From the NCBI RefSeq assembly GCF_015355625.1, contig NZ_JACLAF010000006.1, positions 62,001-126,000 of the forward strand: a stretch of DNA of 64,000 bases. Direction: 5' to 3'. The DNA is from Tamlana sp. I1. GTDB taxonomy: Bacteria; Bacteroidota; Bacteroidia; Flavobacteriales; Flavobacteriaceae. Both the position numbers and the translations under genes were made by a program. Below the pieces are notes generated by a model. The model worked only from the letters and a program-made list of their open reading frames with translations, had not been told where the DNA came from and did not search any database. Of the stretch, positions 9,973 to 17,781 are shown piece after piece (the stretch's first letter is position 1; each line of letters begins with the position of its first letter).

Positions 9973-9997
9973 ACCAGCTGTTTACACAACTGTTTCC
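9973..9997 (-). promoter_or_regulatory. Possible degenerate operator upstream of the PL6 gene
   Basis: The segment ACCAGCTGTTTACACAAC, followed by TGTTTCC, resembles the double-palindrome operator of the neighbouring promoters with several substitutions and deletions. It lies about 60-80 bp before the PL6 start. The TATATTTG box present at the other three sites is absent, so this may be chance or a decayed site. Confidence 0.25.
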
Positions 9998-10087
9998 ATA
10001 TAAATAATAAAAAGGGATTATAAATATTATCCTAGAACACAAATAAGGCGATCTATTTAAATATTATATCCCAACTTCATTTAATAC

Positions 10088-10121
10088 AAAAAAAGCCTTT
10101 TATTTTACTAAAAGGCCTTTT
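10088..10121 (-). terminator. Intrinsic terminator after the T9SS-protein gene
   Basis: An AAAGCCTTTT / AAAAGGCCTTT stem with one bulge lies 18 bp after the stop codon at 10139. On the minus strand it is followed by seven T. It separates the transcript of the secreted protein from that of the PL6 lyase. Confidence 0.7.
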
Positions 10122-10138
10122 TATAACTAAACAACTAC

Positions 10139-11089
10139 TTATTGAACTACTAATTTTCTACTTAGCGTTCTACCACTAACCTCAATTTTAAGAAGATAAA
10201 CTCCTTTATTTAAGCTAGACAAATCAATTACGCTACTACTACTAAATTGATTGTTTTGATAAACATTTTTACCTAACAGATTGTAAATACTTACTGCTGA
10301 GATTTCAATGTTTTTAGATTTTATATTTAAAATGTCTTTTACTGGATTTGGATAGATTGCGAATTCTGAAGCAAAATGATCATCAACAGAAGCTGTAGCA
10401 TCTTCATAAAGCATGAAATTGTCATAAAACACTTCATAACTACTACTAATTGCTTGAGGAGCTCTACCATAAATAACGACTTTACTAGCTGTAGCAGTAA
10501 AAGTTAATGAATTATTAGTAAAAGTATTAGTTGTCTCATCACCTTTACTTGAATTAAAATCGTTAGTAATATGTAAATACCCATCAACCATAGTTCCATC
10601 ATGCGAAAGTGCATCTTCACTAGTAATTTCTTGATTTAACATAAAAAACTCAGTATTAACATTTTCAGCTTCAGACCTAGAGTCTACCGAAAAAACATAC
10701 TGTTTACCTGGAGTCACAGCTACTACTTGATACAAACGACGACTAGATTCACCCAATTTAATACCTCTAGTTTTAACACCATTTTGGTAAGTTCCATCAC
10801 TGGTTGATCCCGGCTGCTCACTGTCATCACCATAAAAACTTTCTAACCAGGCATCCAAATCACCATTGTCCCAAAGTGCTTTATATGGACTAGCAGTCCC
10901 CCCATCTACCGAACTAGGCGGTGTCATATCAAATGTATCAGCATTATCATTGACATCAACTGTATGCGCATCTAAATCTCCATTTATAACAAGGTTCGTT
11001 TGAGCTCCCGCATTGTTAAAGCACATTGCGCAAGCAAAAAGCGCGCTAAATGCATAAGATTTTTTGTTTAAAAGTAATTTTGTTTTCAT
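10139..11089 (-). CDS. Secreted protein with T9SS type A sorting domain, possible glycan-binding module
   Basis: A 316-residue exported protein. The signal peptide ends near AGAQ (residue 30). A central beta-rich region (about 31-228) looks like a CBM- or jelly-roll-type module: it begins NLVINGDLDAH, contains YQVVAVTPGKQYVFSVDSRS and ends VFYDNFMLYED, as in many carbohydrate-binding folds. The last 80 residues are a T9SS type A C-terminal sorting domain (FAIYPNPVKDIL, GVYLLKIEV, SRKLVVQ), so the protein is exported and probably held at the cell surface. Its own promoter carries the same operator as susC and PL17, so it belongs to the alginate regulon. No catalytic motif is visible. Surface alginate binding is inference. 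Confidence 0.75.
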   Translation of the reverse strand: MKTKLLLNKKSYAFSALFACAMCFNNAGAQTNLVINGDLDAHTVDVNDNADTFDMTPPSSVDGGTASPYKALWDNGDLDAWLESFYGDDSEQPGSTSDGTYQNGVKTRGIKLGESSRRLYQVVAVTPGKQYVFSVDSRSEAENVNTEFFMLNQEITSEDALSHDGTMVDGYLHITNDFNSSKGDETTNTFTNNSLTFTATASKVVIYGRAPQAISSSYEVFYDNFMLYEDATASVDDHFASEFAIYPNPVKDILNIKSKNIEISAVSIYNLLGKNVYQNNQFSSSSVIDLSSLNKGVYLLKIEVSGRTLSRKLVVQ

Positions 11090-11132
11090 AAAATTTAGTT
11101 TTAGTGTTAATTTTTAGTTTTTCGTTTGGAAA

Positions 11133-11191
11133 ACCAAATTGGTTTACCAAACTGGTGTTCCAAATATAGGTATAAATTCGAGTCCTCCAAA
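11133..11191 (-). promoter_or_regulatory. Promoter of the T9SS-protein gene with double-palindrome operator
   Basis: Read on the minus strand: TTTG (11191-11188), 19-bp spacer, TATATTTG (11168-11161), then after 5 bp ACCAAACTGGT (11146-11156) and ACCAAATTGGT (11133-11143), with a 13-bp period. The geometry is identical to the sites before susC and the PL17 gene. The predicted leader is about 65 nt. Confidence 0.78.
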
Positions 11192-11368
11192 TTTTTATAT
11201 GTTAAAATTTGATTTTAGTAGAATAAAAACAAAAAAGTAGTATAAAATTGAGTCTGGAAATCAGTACTATATTATATAGGTTTCTAACGACTTAATGAAA
11301 TGAGTTTGTTTTAATGAAATATTGTAATCCTAAAGTTTTTATACACCATATATATAATGAAGAAAATT

Positions 11369-11713
11369 TTAACTTTTAAATACGGTTTCAGTTCCTTTAG
11401 TTAATTCTAGGTGTTTCCCTTTTCCCCTTAACTCGTATAAGGTATTTTTATACCAAATGCCCGAGCCCGTACGTAGCCGTTGTAGTTTTAATGTTTTACC
11501 TTCAAATTTTAAAATAACATAACCTTTGGTGTTATTAAAAAACATTTCTAAAACATTGCCGTTTTTGTCAAGCACCTTGCTTGTAACAATTTCATCGGTG
11601 GCTTTTTCTAAGATTTGAGACTGTGTTGTTTCTGTTGCTTCTTTTTCATGAAATACACAAGTGTTTAAACTAAACCCTATAAATAGGTATAATAAGTATG
11701 CTTGACTTTTCAT
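11369..11713 (-). CDS. Small exported protein with MliC-like domain
   Basis: A 114-residue protein with an N-terminal hydrophobic segment (about 5-19) that may be a signal peptide; the Cys in SLNTC is a poor lipobox. The C-terminal half (about 50-114) has the pattern of MliC/PliC lysozyme inhibitors: a glycine-lysine strand (VILKFEGKTLKL), the TGSGIWYK segment where that family has SxSGxxY, and a final LRGKGKHLELTKG strand. A role in inhibiting C-type lysozyme or binding peptidoglycan fragments is inferred from this pattern only. It lies 82 bp after the flavin-operon genes and could be its last member or independently transcribed. Confidence 0.6.
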   Translation of the reverse strand: MKSQAYLLYLFIGFSLNTCVFHEKEATETTQSQILEKATDEIVTSKVLDKNGNVLEMFFNNTKGYVILKFEGKTLKLQRLRTGSGIWYKNTLYELRGKGKHLELTKGTETVFKS

Positions 11714-11794
11714 TTTTGAAAGCGTTCTAACTTCACTTCTTGTAAAGTTAAAAAATTAAAACTGATTAAAAAAGCATAAAATATTAATAATCAA

Positions 11795-12157
11795 TTATTT
11801 ACATATTATTTTTTTCATTTTAAGAAGCGAATCTAAACCCAATTGAAACAAAGTCATGGTTAGTAAATCCTGAAGATTATTAAGCTCTGAAACATCCATG
11901 GCGAAACTTATTTGCGGATTTGGACCTTCTAATAAAAATAATTCGGAAGTATTAGTCTTGGCGCCATCAGCAAAAGATTGGGTTTTAATTAAGGCGCGCT
12001 CAATGTTTTTAGAAAACTGAATAAGTTCCTGCTGATTTAAAAATAAACCTGTGTTTTTAAATACTAATTGTACTTTATTAAAGTCTTTTGCAGCGCTTCT
12101 TTTCCATTGAAAAGCAATTCCAAAATCGTTATAACAAATAGTATTTATATCGTCCAT
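11795..12157 (-). CDS. Conserved hypothetical protein, last gene of the flavin/PepSY operon
   Basis: A 120-residue soluble protein without signal peptide or membrane segment. I do not recognise a named domain. It starts 5 bp after the preceding gene, within a run of genes separated by 5-12 bp, so cotranscription is very likely. Its pattern of short beta strands followed by helices (LVFKNTGLFLNQQELIQFSKNIERA) resembles that of the adjacent 119-residue protein (IYLELNKNEFMQFKNYLNTIE), so the two may be distant paralogues. A cytoplasmic accessory role in the redox system is inference from position. Confidence 0.6.
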   Translation of the reverse strand: MDDINTICYNDFGIAFQWKRSAAKDFNKVQLVFKNTGLFLNQQELIQFSKNIERALIKTQSFADGAKTNTSELFLLEGPNPQISFAMDVSELNNLQDLLTMTLFQLGLDSLLKMKKIICK

Positions 12158-12162
12158 GCTTA

Positions 12163-12522
12163 TTAGTTTAAAATAAACATGTAGTCAATATCAGTAATAT
12201 CCAAATGGGCTGAAAACACATCGGTTTTAATCCCCGAAAAAAGCCTTTTTAACTCGTATATTTCTTGCCGTTTAAACATTAAAACCAGATTGTTTTGCAT
12301 GGAAGGAATGGGTATTTTCCGCTTTACCTTGGCACAGGCATACTTATGTTCCCAATAGTCAATTTCAATAGTATTCAAGTAGTTTTTAAACTGCATGAAT
12401 TCATTTTTATTGAGTTCCAGATAGATATTATTGAATTCCAAATGATAAACCTGACATTTAATACACAAGGATAATTCGCCACTTTTAACTTTCGATAATA
12501 CTTTAATATGATTGTTACACAT
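12163..12522 (-). CDS. Conserved small protein with CxxH and CxxC motifs
   Basis: A 119-residue cytoplasmic protein. The N-terminus has CNNH (Cys2, His5) and LCIKC (Cys20, Cys23) followed by His27, an arrangement that could bind zinc, iron or an iron-sulfur centre. The remainder alternates strands and helices like its downstream neighbour. It lies between the PepSY reductase (11 bp) and the 120-residue protein (5 bp), firmly inside the operon. Small proteins of this kind occur in other Bacteroidota, but I cannot name the family with confidence. The function is unknown; a metal-sensing or redox-linked role is inference. Confidence 0.6.
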   Translation of the reverse strand: MCNNHIKVLSKVKSGELSLCIKCQVYHLEFNNIYLELNKNEFMQFKNYLNTIEIDYWEHKYACAKVKRKIPIPSMQNNLVLMFKRQEIYELKRLFSGIKTDVFSAHLDITDIDYMFILN

Positions 12523-12533
12523 AGGCCATTCTT

Positions 12534-14738
12534 TTAATAACAGTCGGTTTTTATTTGATTTCTACCCTGGAAAACCTCTAATGGTTTGTCGAATTGCTGC
12601 AGCGTAATTTGGTTTAAAACTTGCTTCACGCCTTTTTCCATGGCCACAGAACCACAAATCATGATTATGCCACCATTTTTTAATACACGAGCTACCAAAT
12701 CCTGCTTTTCTAAAATTAAATTCTGAACATAACGTTTCTGACTTTCTTCTTGTGAAAAGCCCACATAAAGTCCAGATAAATTTTTAGCATAAAAAGCTTT
12801 ATCTACAAATGGCGCATACATTTTAAAGGAATCGCAGGTACGACCGCCCCAAAACAAATAGCTTTTCACATGGTTTTGCTTTTCGGCATTCATCATACCA
12901 ACAAATGGTGCCAGACCCGTTCCGTTGGAAATCATAACCACCTCTTTAGCCTTTTTAGGAAAATGAAAATCTTTATGTTGGTCGATGTGCGCTAATAAAC
13001 TATCGTTTACTTTAAGGTTATTTAAATAATTGGAGCAAACGCCAAATTCATGCTTTTTAATGCTCAAAATAATATTTCCACCTACTTTCCCAATGGAATA
13101 TTGCCTTGGCAAGTCGTCGTTTTTAGGCGTAATAGACAGTAAATCGCCAGAAGTAAATTTTGTCTTTTCTACGGGTTCCAATTCTAATAAAAAAGAAGGA
13201 TCGCTGTTTAGTTCCGTACGTTTTACAACTTTAAATTGTTTTGCTTTTTTTGAAGGCACTTTTCGCTCTGGCGCTTCAACTTGCAGACTTAAATTCTTGC
13301 TTGCTCCCCAAGATTGTACCCAGGAATTAAATTCGCTAAACGATTGATTATTTATTTTATGAAGTGGTAAATTGGGGATAAATTTTTGATTAACCTGTAA
13401 CATGCTATCTATAAGAATGGCATATTTACAAAAGCCTTTATAAGCTAACGAACCAAAACCAACTATGGCATATTGAAGGTTATTATTTTGCGGTGTTTGA
13501 AGCACTAATTTCTCAAAATTTCTGGCATTTGTAGGCGGTTCTCCATCGCCGTAAGTAGCGGTTAATACCACCAAATGAGCGGCGTTCTTATAGGTTGAAT
13601 ATTGATTTAATTCTGATACAAAAACCGATTTCCCTTCAGCAATTAAAGCGTTGCATAAAGACTTCGCAAAAGCAAATGTACTGCCTGTTTCCGAGCCTAT
13701 AAGTATGATGTATTCGGCAACATCTTTACTAAAGGTGTTTTTAATTTTAATGTTATTCTTTTTACGATTTAACGTCATGGCAAAGCCCGAATAGATAAAA
13801 AACAAAATACCAAAACAGCTTAAAAGTAAAACCACCGACCAAGGAATAGAGCCTTGCCCTGTATGTAAAATTAAACTCCAACTGGAGGCTTTAGAAATTA
13901 AACCATAATCTTGGTTACTCACTACTTTGCCGCTGTATTGATTCACATACAACTCGCGATCCTTTAACTTGACGAAATAGTAATCTTCAATAGCATCAGA
14001 AAACGGGAATTCAACACGTTTCACAGCATCTAATGTGATGTTATTGAAAACCATAAAATCTGAAACATCTAACTTTTCGGAAGCAAGAGACATGTCATCT
14101 TTAAATTGATGCGCTATTTTATCTTCTGGAAGTAATGAAAACTTTTCTAAGGATAAATAAACCCCTGTAATGGTGATAATAATAATTGGAATTAAAGCAT
14201 AACGCCCAATTATGATATGATAATAGGAATTAAAATCTTCTTTAACAATTTTTGAAAAGAAACGTGTTATACCACCTTGTCGCTTAGCTATTAAAAGCAA
14301 CCCAGTTACTGCCATTAAAAGCAGTAAAAGGGATACAAAACCAATAATGAAACGCCCTGTAGACTTTAAAAATAACGAACGGTGTAAATTTGTTGCAAAC
14401 CTAAAAAGGGGTTCTTTTTCAATAACATCGCCTATTTTTTTCGCCGTAAAAGGGTTTATGTAAAACGTTTCGCTTTTACCTTCGTTTGTAAAAACAGAGG
14501 CTAAAACAAAATCGTTATGATCTATTTCTACACTTATTACTTCATCGTATTCTGCCTGTAAAAGCGCTATGGTTTTTAAAAGTGGCTGCGTTTCTGCATG
14601 TTCAATCGCATAGGGTTTTAACTGATTGGAAATCGGTTCGAACGCTAAAATAATGCCCGTTACAGAGGCTAATAATACGAATATTGAAGAAGCTATAGCC
14701 AAAACAAGATGGCTATACCTCCATATAGAAATAGTCAT
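12534..14738 (-). CDS. PepSY membrane protein fused to flavodoxin and FAD/NAD(P) reductase domains
   Basis: A 734-residue fusion. The N-terminal PepSY_TM part (1-325) has four membrane helices (about 9-33, 128-151, 178-197, 300-321) and conserved His119 (NLHRSLF), His174 (YYHIIIGRY) and His291 (LILHTGQ). Then comes a flavodoxin-like FMN domain (about 342-478; SETGST and TATYGDGEPP). Last is a ferredoxin-reductase-like domain (about 495-734) with the FAD motif RQYSIG (544-549), GVCSNYL, and the NAD(P) motif SNGTGLAPF. The layout implies electron flow from cytoplasmic NAD(P)H through FAD and FMN across the membrane. The flavinylated DUF2271 protein encoded just upstream is a likely periplasmic partner. 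Family relatives act as sulfite-reductase-type or iron-siderophore reductases. Confidence 0.88.
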   Translation of the reverse strand: MTISIWRYSHLVLAIASSIFVLLASVTGIILAFEPISNQLKPYAIEHAETQPLLKTIALLQAEYDEVISVEIDHNDFVLASVFTNEGKSETFYINPFTAKKIGDVIEKEPLFRFATNLHRSLFLKSTGRFIIGFVSLLLLLMAVTGLLLIAKRQGGITRFFSKIVKEDFNSYYHIIIGRYALIPIIIITITGVYLSLEKFSLLPEDKIAHQFKDDMSLASEKLDVSDFMVFNNITLDAVKRVEFPFSDAIEDYYFVKLKDRELYVNQYSGKVVSNQDYGLISKASSWSLILHTGQGSIPWSVVLLLSCFGILFFIYSGFAMTLNRKKNNIKIKNTFSKDVAEYIILIGSETGSTFAFAKSLCNALIAEGKSVFVSELNQYSTYKNAAHLVVLTATYGDGEPPTNARNFEKLVLQTPQNNNLQYAIVGFGSLAYKGFCKYAILIDSMLQVNQKFIPNLPLHKINNQSFSEFNSWVQSWGASKNLSLQVEAPERKVPSKKAKQFKVVKRTELNSDPSFLLELEPVEKTKFTSGDLLSITPKNDDLPRQYSIGKVGGNIILSIKKHEFGVCSNYLNNLKVNDSLLAHIDQHKDFHFPKKAKEVVMISNGTGLAPFVGMMNAEKQNHVKSYLFWGGRTCDSFKMYAPFVDKAFYAKNLSGLYVGFSQEESQKRYVQNLILEKQDLVARVLKNGGIIMICGSVAMEKGVKQVLNQITLQQFDKPLEVFQGRNQIKTDCY

Positions 14739-14750
14739 TTTTATTAAATT

Positions 14751-15245
14751 TTATTGAGGCATCATACGTACATAACGGATAAAACCGTTGCCTTCAAATT
14801 TACTTTTAACTGATGCTGAAGTAAGTTCGAATTCCACATCATCTTTGTAGTATTCTTGATTTTCAACAGCCGATTCAAAACGAATTTTATAGCCAGCATC
14901 AATTTTATCATTTTCAATAGCGATAACGCTAATACTGCGTCCGCCACCAGATACCGTAGCACCTGTAATGGCATCAATATCGGTTCTTACTTTACCGTGA
15001 AATTGCCACCATTCGGTAATATCAGAATACCACTCATCATCATCACCCTGTACGTAAAGCGTTTTTACATAGTCGCCCTTCGGATTTAATAATGAAATGG
15101 CGATGTAAGCCCCTTCGCCTGTATAATTCTTCATTTGAATCATACATTTATAAGTTGAAGTTTCCGTAATCGATTTAAACCCAAATAAGCTGAAAGCGAC
15201 CAAAATGAAAACTGGAAATATTTTAAAAATTGTGTTTCTACGCAT
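14751..15245 (-). CDS. DUF2271 periplasmic protein with predicted covalent FMN site
   Basis: A 164-residue exported protein with an N-terminal signal or anchor (about 6-24). The family is DUF2271. Residues 91-97 (DAITGAT) match the ApbE flavin-transferase target motif DxxTGAT, so Thr97 is the expected FMN attachment residue. DUF2271 and PepSY proteins are known to co-occur in extracytosolic flavinylation systems. Here the gene sits 12 bp before the PepSY/reductase fusion and 6 bp after the ankyrin gene. No apbE is visible in the window, so the transferase must be encoded elsewhere. The final electron acceptor is unknown. Confidence 0.85.
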   Translation of the reverse strand: MRRNTIFKIFPVFILVAFSLFGFKSITETSTYKCMIQMKNYTGEGAYIAISLLNPKGDYVKTLYVQGDDDEWYSDITEWWQFHGKVRTDIDAITGATVSGGGRSISVIAIENDKIDAGYKIRFESAVENQEYYKDDVEFELTSASVKSKFEGNGFIRYVRMMPQ

Positions 15246-15251
15246 CGTTAA

Positions 15252-16745
15252 TTATTGTAAAAAATTAATATCTATGTTATGGTTTTGAAGGTATTCGTTT
15301 TCTTGAGCTAAGTCGTAAACAGACTCATCAAAATCTGTTTTTTCTTCTTTATTAGCACCAATACTTAAAAGGTATTTAACAACCTTTACATCTTTAGCCT
15401 GCATTACGGCTTTATGTAACGGCGTTAAACCATTGTTGTTTTTAGCATTTATATCGGCACCAAAAGCGCTTACTACTTTTAATAACTCTAAAGCATTTCT
15501 ATTATCTAAAGCTAAATGATACAGGGTATTTCCGTCTTTTTGAGCATTTTTAATTTGAAGCCCTTTAGCGGTTAAATCTTTTAATTTCTCATTAAAATCG
15601 GCTTCTTTTTTAGCGTTGAAACTCTTCAGTAAATAATACCCTAAATTGTTTCCTTTAGCATCTACAACCTGAACATCGGCACCTTTACGAAGTAAATATG
15701 ATACCACTTTTGGAGTGTTATTAATCGCATTTATTAAAGCAGAACGCCCGTCTTTATTGGTGTGATTAATGTTTTTTGTTTTTGAAGCCAACAACTCAAT
15801 AATCTCTAAAGAATTTCTTCCTGAAGCTCTTATTAAAGCATTATCGCCTGCTGCATCAACTTGATTTACATCAATACCTTTACTTAAAAAGTATTTTATG
15901 GTTTCCAAGTCTTTATTCCCAGACGCTAAATTAAAAAGTGGTGTTTGGCCTTCGCTGTTTGTTAAATTTGCTTCCAAACCTAAACCTTCTAAATATTTAA
16001 GGTATTCTAAAGAATTCTGACTTCTACGAGAGCCTCTTGTTGCTAAAAACAAAGCGTTTTCACCTTTTTTATTCAACGTTTTATACGGTACGTTTTTGTC
16101 TAGCAATAAAGCTACCATCTCTTTATTTCCAGATTTGGCGGCATAGTTAAAAACCCCGTTTCCGTCCTCATCAACATCATTTAAAGTAAGTCCTTTTGCG
16201 GTGAAATAATCAACCAATTCGAAGGTTTTTATATGTTGCATTAGTAATAACAGTGCATTTGCGCCATGTTCATTCGTATCTGTTTTAACATCGATACCGC
16301 TTTTAATACATAAATCGTAAATTTTTGTATCTGTAATTCCTGCAGTAGCTGCGAAAGTTAAAACCGAATAATGGTGAGCATCTCTTAATTCTAAATTCGC
16401 ACCATGTTTTATTAAATAGTGAAGCAATTCGTAATTTCCGCTATTCGATGCCCAAAACGCATAAGTACGTTTATCGTGAGTTAGCTTGTTTACATCGTTT
16501 CCTTCTATGGCAAGCAAATGTTTTATAACTTTTAATGAAGCTTTTCCAAAAATGGCGTAGGTTACAGCATCAAATCCACCGCCATTGGCTTCGGTAGCGC
16601 TATTGCCTTCTTTAATTTTTTGCTCGATGAGTTCTAAAGATGGGTTTTCTTTCCAGAAATCGCGTTCTAAAAAGACATTTTTGGTTTGTGCTAGCACTAC
16701 GTTTGCTAACAAAAGGGCGATGACTACTAATTTTTGTGTTTTCAT
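15252..16745 (-). CDS. Exported ankyrin-repeat protein, first gene of the flavin/PepSY operon
   Basis: A 497-residue protein with a cleavable signal peptide (MKTQKLVVIALLLANVVLAQ) followed by about twelve ankyrin repeats spanning nearly the whole mature chain. Recurrent signatures include GNTLYHLALDNRN, GLTPLHKAV and KYLLSIGAN. Ankyrin repeats bind proteins; a periplasmic solenoid of this size probably scaffolds partners. It begins a five-gene run with 5-12 bp gaps and lies just downstream of a Fur-like palindrome. A link between periplasmic ankyrin proteins and DUF2271/PepSY redox proteins has no accepted mechanism that I know of. Confidence 0.85.
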   Translation of the reverse strand: MKTQKLVVIALLLANVVLAQTKNVFLERDFWKENPSLELIEQKIKEGNSATEANGGGFDAVTYAIFGKASLKVIKHLLAIEGNDVNKLTHDKRTYAFWASNSGNYELLHYLIKHGANLELRDAHHYSVLTFAATAGITDTKIYDLCIKSGIDVKTDTNEHGANALLLLMQHIKTFELVDYFTAKGLTLNDVDEDGNGVFNYAAKSGNKEMVALLLDKNVPYKTLNKKGENALFLATRGSRRSQNSLEYLKYLEGLGLEANLTNSEGQTPLFNLASGNKDLETIKYFLSKGIDVNQVDAAGDNALIRASGRNSLEIIELLASKTKNINHTNKDGRSALINAINNTPKVVSYLLRKGADVQVVDAKGNNLGYYLLKSFNAKKEADFNEKLKDLTAKGLQIKNAQKDGNTLYHLALDNRNALELLKVVSAFGADINAKNNNGLTPLHKAVMQAKDVKVVKYLLSIGANKEEKTDFDESVYDLAQENEYLQNHNIDINFLQ

Positions 16746-16835
16746 ATTTTTTTATGAATGGTTGAGGTTTTAATATCATTAAATCACAATAACATATACT
16801 ATTTAGATTTAATTTAAATAATAAAATAATTTGCG

Positions 16836-16863
16836 CAAATTTATGTAGAATGAGTCTAAATAA
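16836..16863 (-). promoter_or_regulatory. Operon promoter with Fur-box-like palindrome
   Basis: On the minus strand an imperfect palindrome (TTATTTAGACT, centre C, ATTCTACATAA; 16863-16841; 9 of 11 arm positions symmetrical) directly overlaps a TAAATTTG -7 box (16843-16836). A 14-bp perfect palindrome AATTTGCGCAAATT (16828-16841) overlaps the same box. A -33 box is not clear. A repressor bound here would cover the promoter. The Fur assignment rests on general shape and on the reductase content of the operon. Confidence 0.45.
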
Positions 16864-17091
16864 AAATAATATTAGCGTATTTTTTTATATTTTTTTTGAA
16901 GTATTATTTTGAAAAAAACTAGCAATGAAGGCAACAAAACACGAAGAAGATACCTTATTAAATTTCACTAAAACCTATTCTGTTTTATTTAATACCGGAA
17001 AAGCGTTTATTTAAAAAAAGCTTTTTAACAGCTATAAGTTTGAAAGAGAATCTATTTTAAAGATCTTTAACGAAACAACAAATTTTAAAAC

Positions 17092-17769
17092 ATGTCATTT
17101 AATACTTTAAAAACAATATTGTTCGTGACCCTACATGTATGTAGCTCATTTGTCATGAATTCACAAAGTGAAAAATCAGAAAAAGGAATTACCGAATGGA
17201 TTTTAGCCGAAGTTTTGAAAGCCCAACCCAAGGCTATTAAAATTAGTGGAAACCCTCAAGTAATAGAATCTCCATTGGGAGACGCGGTATTCTTTAATGG
17301 CAAGGACGATGCTTTCTTTTTTAATAATATGCCCTTAACTGGTTTAGATGAATTTACTATTGAAATGATTTTTAACCCTTCTGAAACTGGCGATTTTGAA
17401 CAACGCATTGTTCATTTTGGAGAAGTTTCTGGAGATCGTATTCTTTTAGAAATTCGAGCCGTAGATTCTAATTGGTATTTTGATGCTTTTGCTAAATCTG
17501 GAGACGCTAAAAAAACCTTATTGGATGAAAGCCTAACCCACCGCTTAGGCCAATGGCATCATGTGGCTTTTGTAGTAACTAAAAACCAGTTACGCACCTA
17601 TGTAAACGGCGAATTGGAATTAACACAAGCTTTTAATTTCAAGCCCATAAACACAGGAAAAAGCTCTGTTGGTGTACGTTTAAACGAACGCTCTTGGTTT
17701 AAAGGCAGTATTTACAAAGTAAAAGTAACCCCAAAAGCCATAGGGCCGAAAGCGTTTGTAGGTTTTTAA
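17092..17769 (+). CDS. Exported LamG/concanavalin-A-like lectin-fold protein
   Basis: A 225-residue protein with a signal peptide (cleavage near MNSQ, about residue 24) and one LamG-like jelly-roll domain (about 45-222). Family signatures are GDAVFFNGKDDAF, FTIEMIFNP, GQWHHVAFVV and LRTYVNGEL. Such domains bind glycans or act as spacers in extracellular proteins. No catalytic domain or sorting signal is present. It is divergent from the ankyrin operon and convergent with the transporter gene, so it is probably monocistronic. The ligand is unknown. Confidence 0.8.
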   Translation: MSFNTLKTILFVTLHVCSSFVMNSQSEKSEKGITEWILAEVLKAQPKAIKISGNPQVIESPLGDAVFFNGKDDAFFFNNMPLTGLDEFTIEMIFNPSETGDFEQRIVHFGEVSGDRILLEIRAVDSNWYFDAFAKSGDAKKTLLDESLTHRLGQWHHVAFVVTKNQLRTYVNGELELTQAFNFKPINTGKSSVGVRLNERSWFKGSIYKVKVTPKAIGPKAFVGF

Positions 17770-17781
17770 TGAAAATTAGCG

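Noticed and set aside
10079-11191. Insertion sequence around the T9SS-protein gene
   Set aside because: The flanking palindromic segments are the terminator and the operator, not terminal inverted repeats; there is no transposase.
13030-13347. 105-codon plus-strand gene
   Set aside because: Antisense shadow of the PepSY/flavodoxin/reductase gene, which has full domain support.
16925-17014. 29-codon plus-strand gene before the LamG gene
   Set aside because: Too short to support, no clear ribosome site, and no family resemblance.
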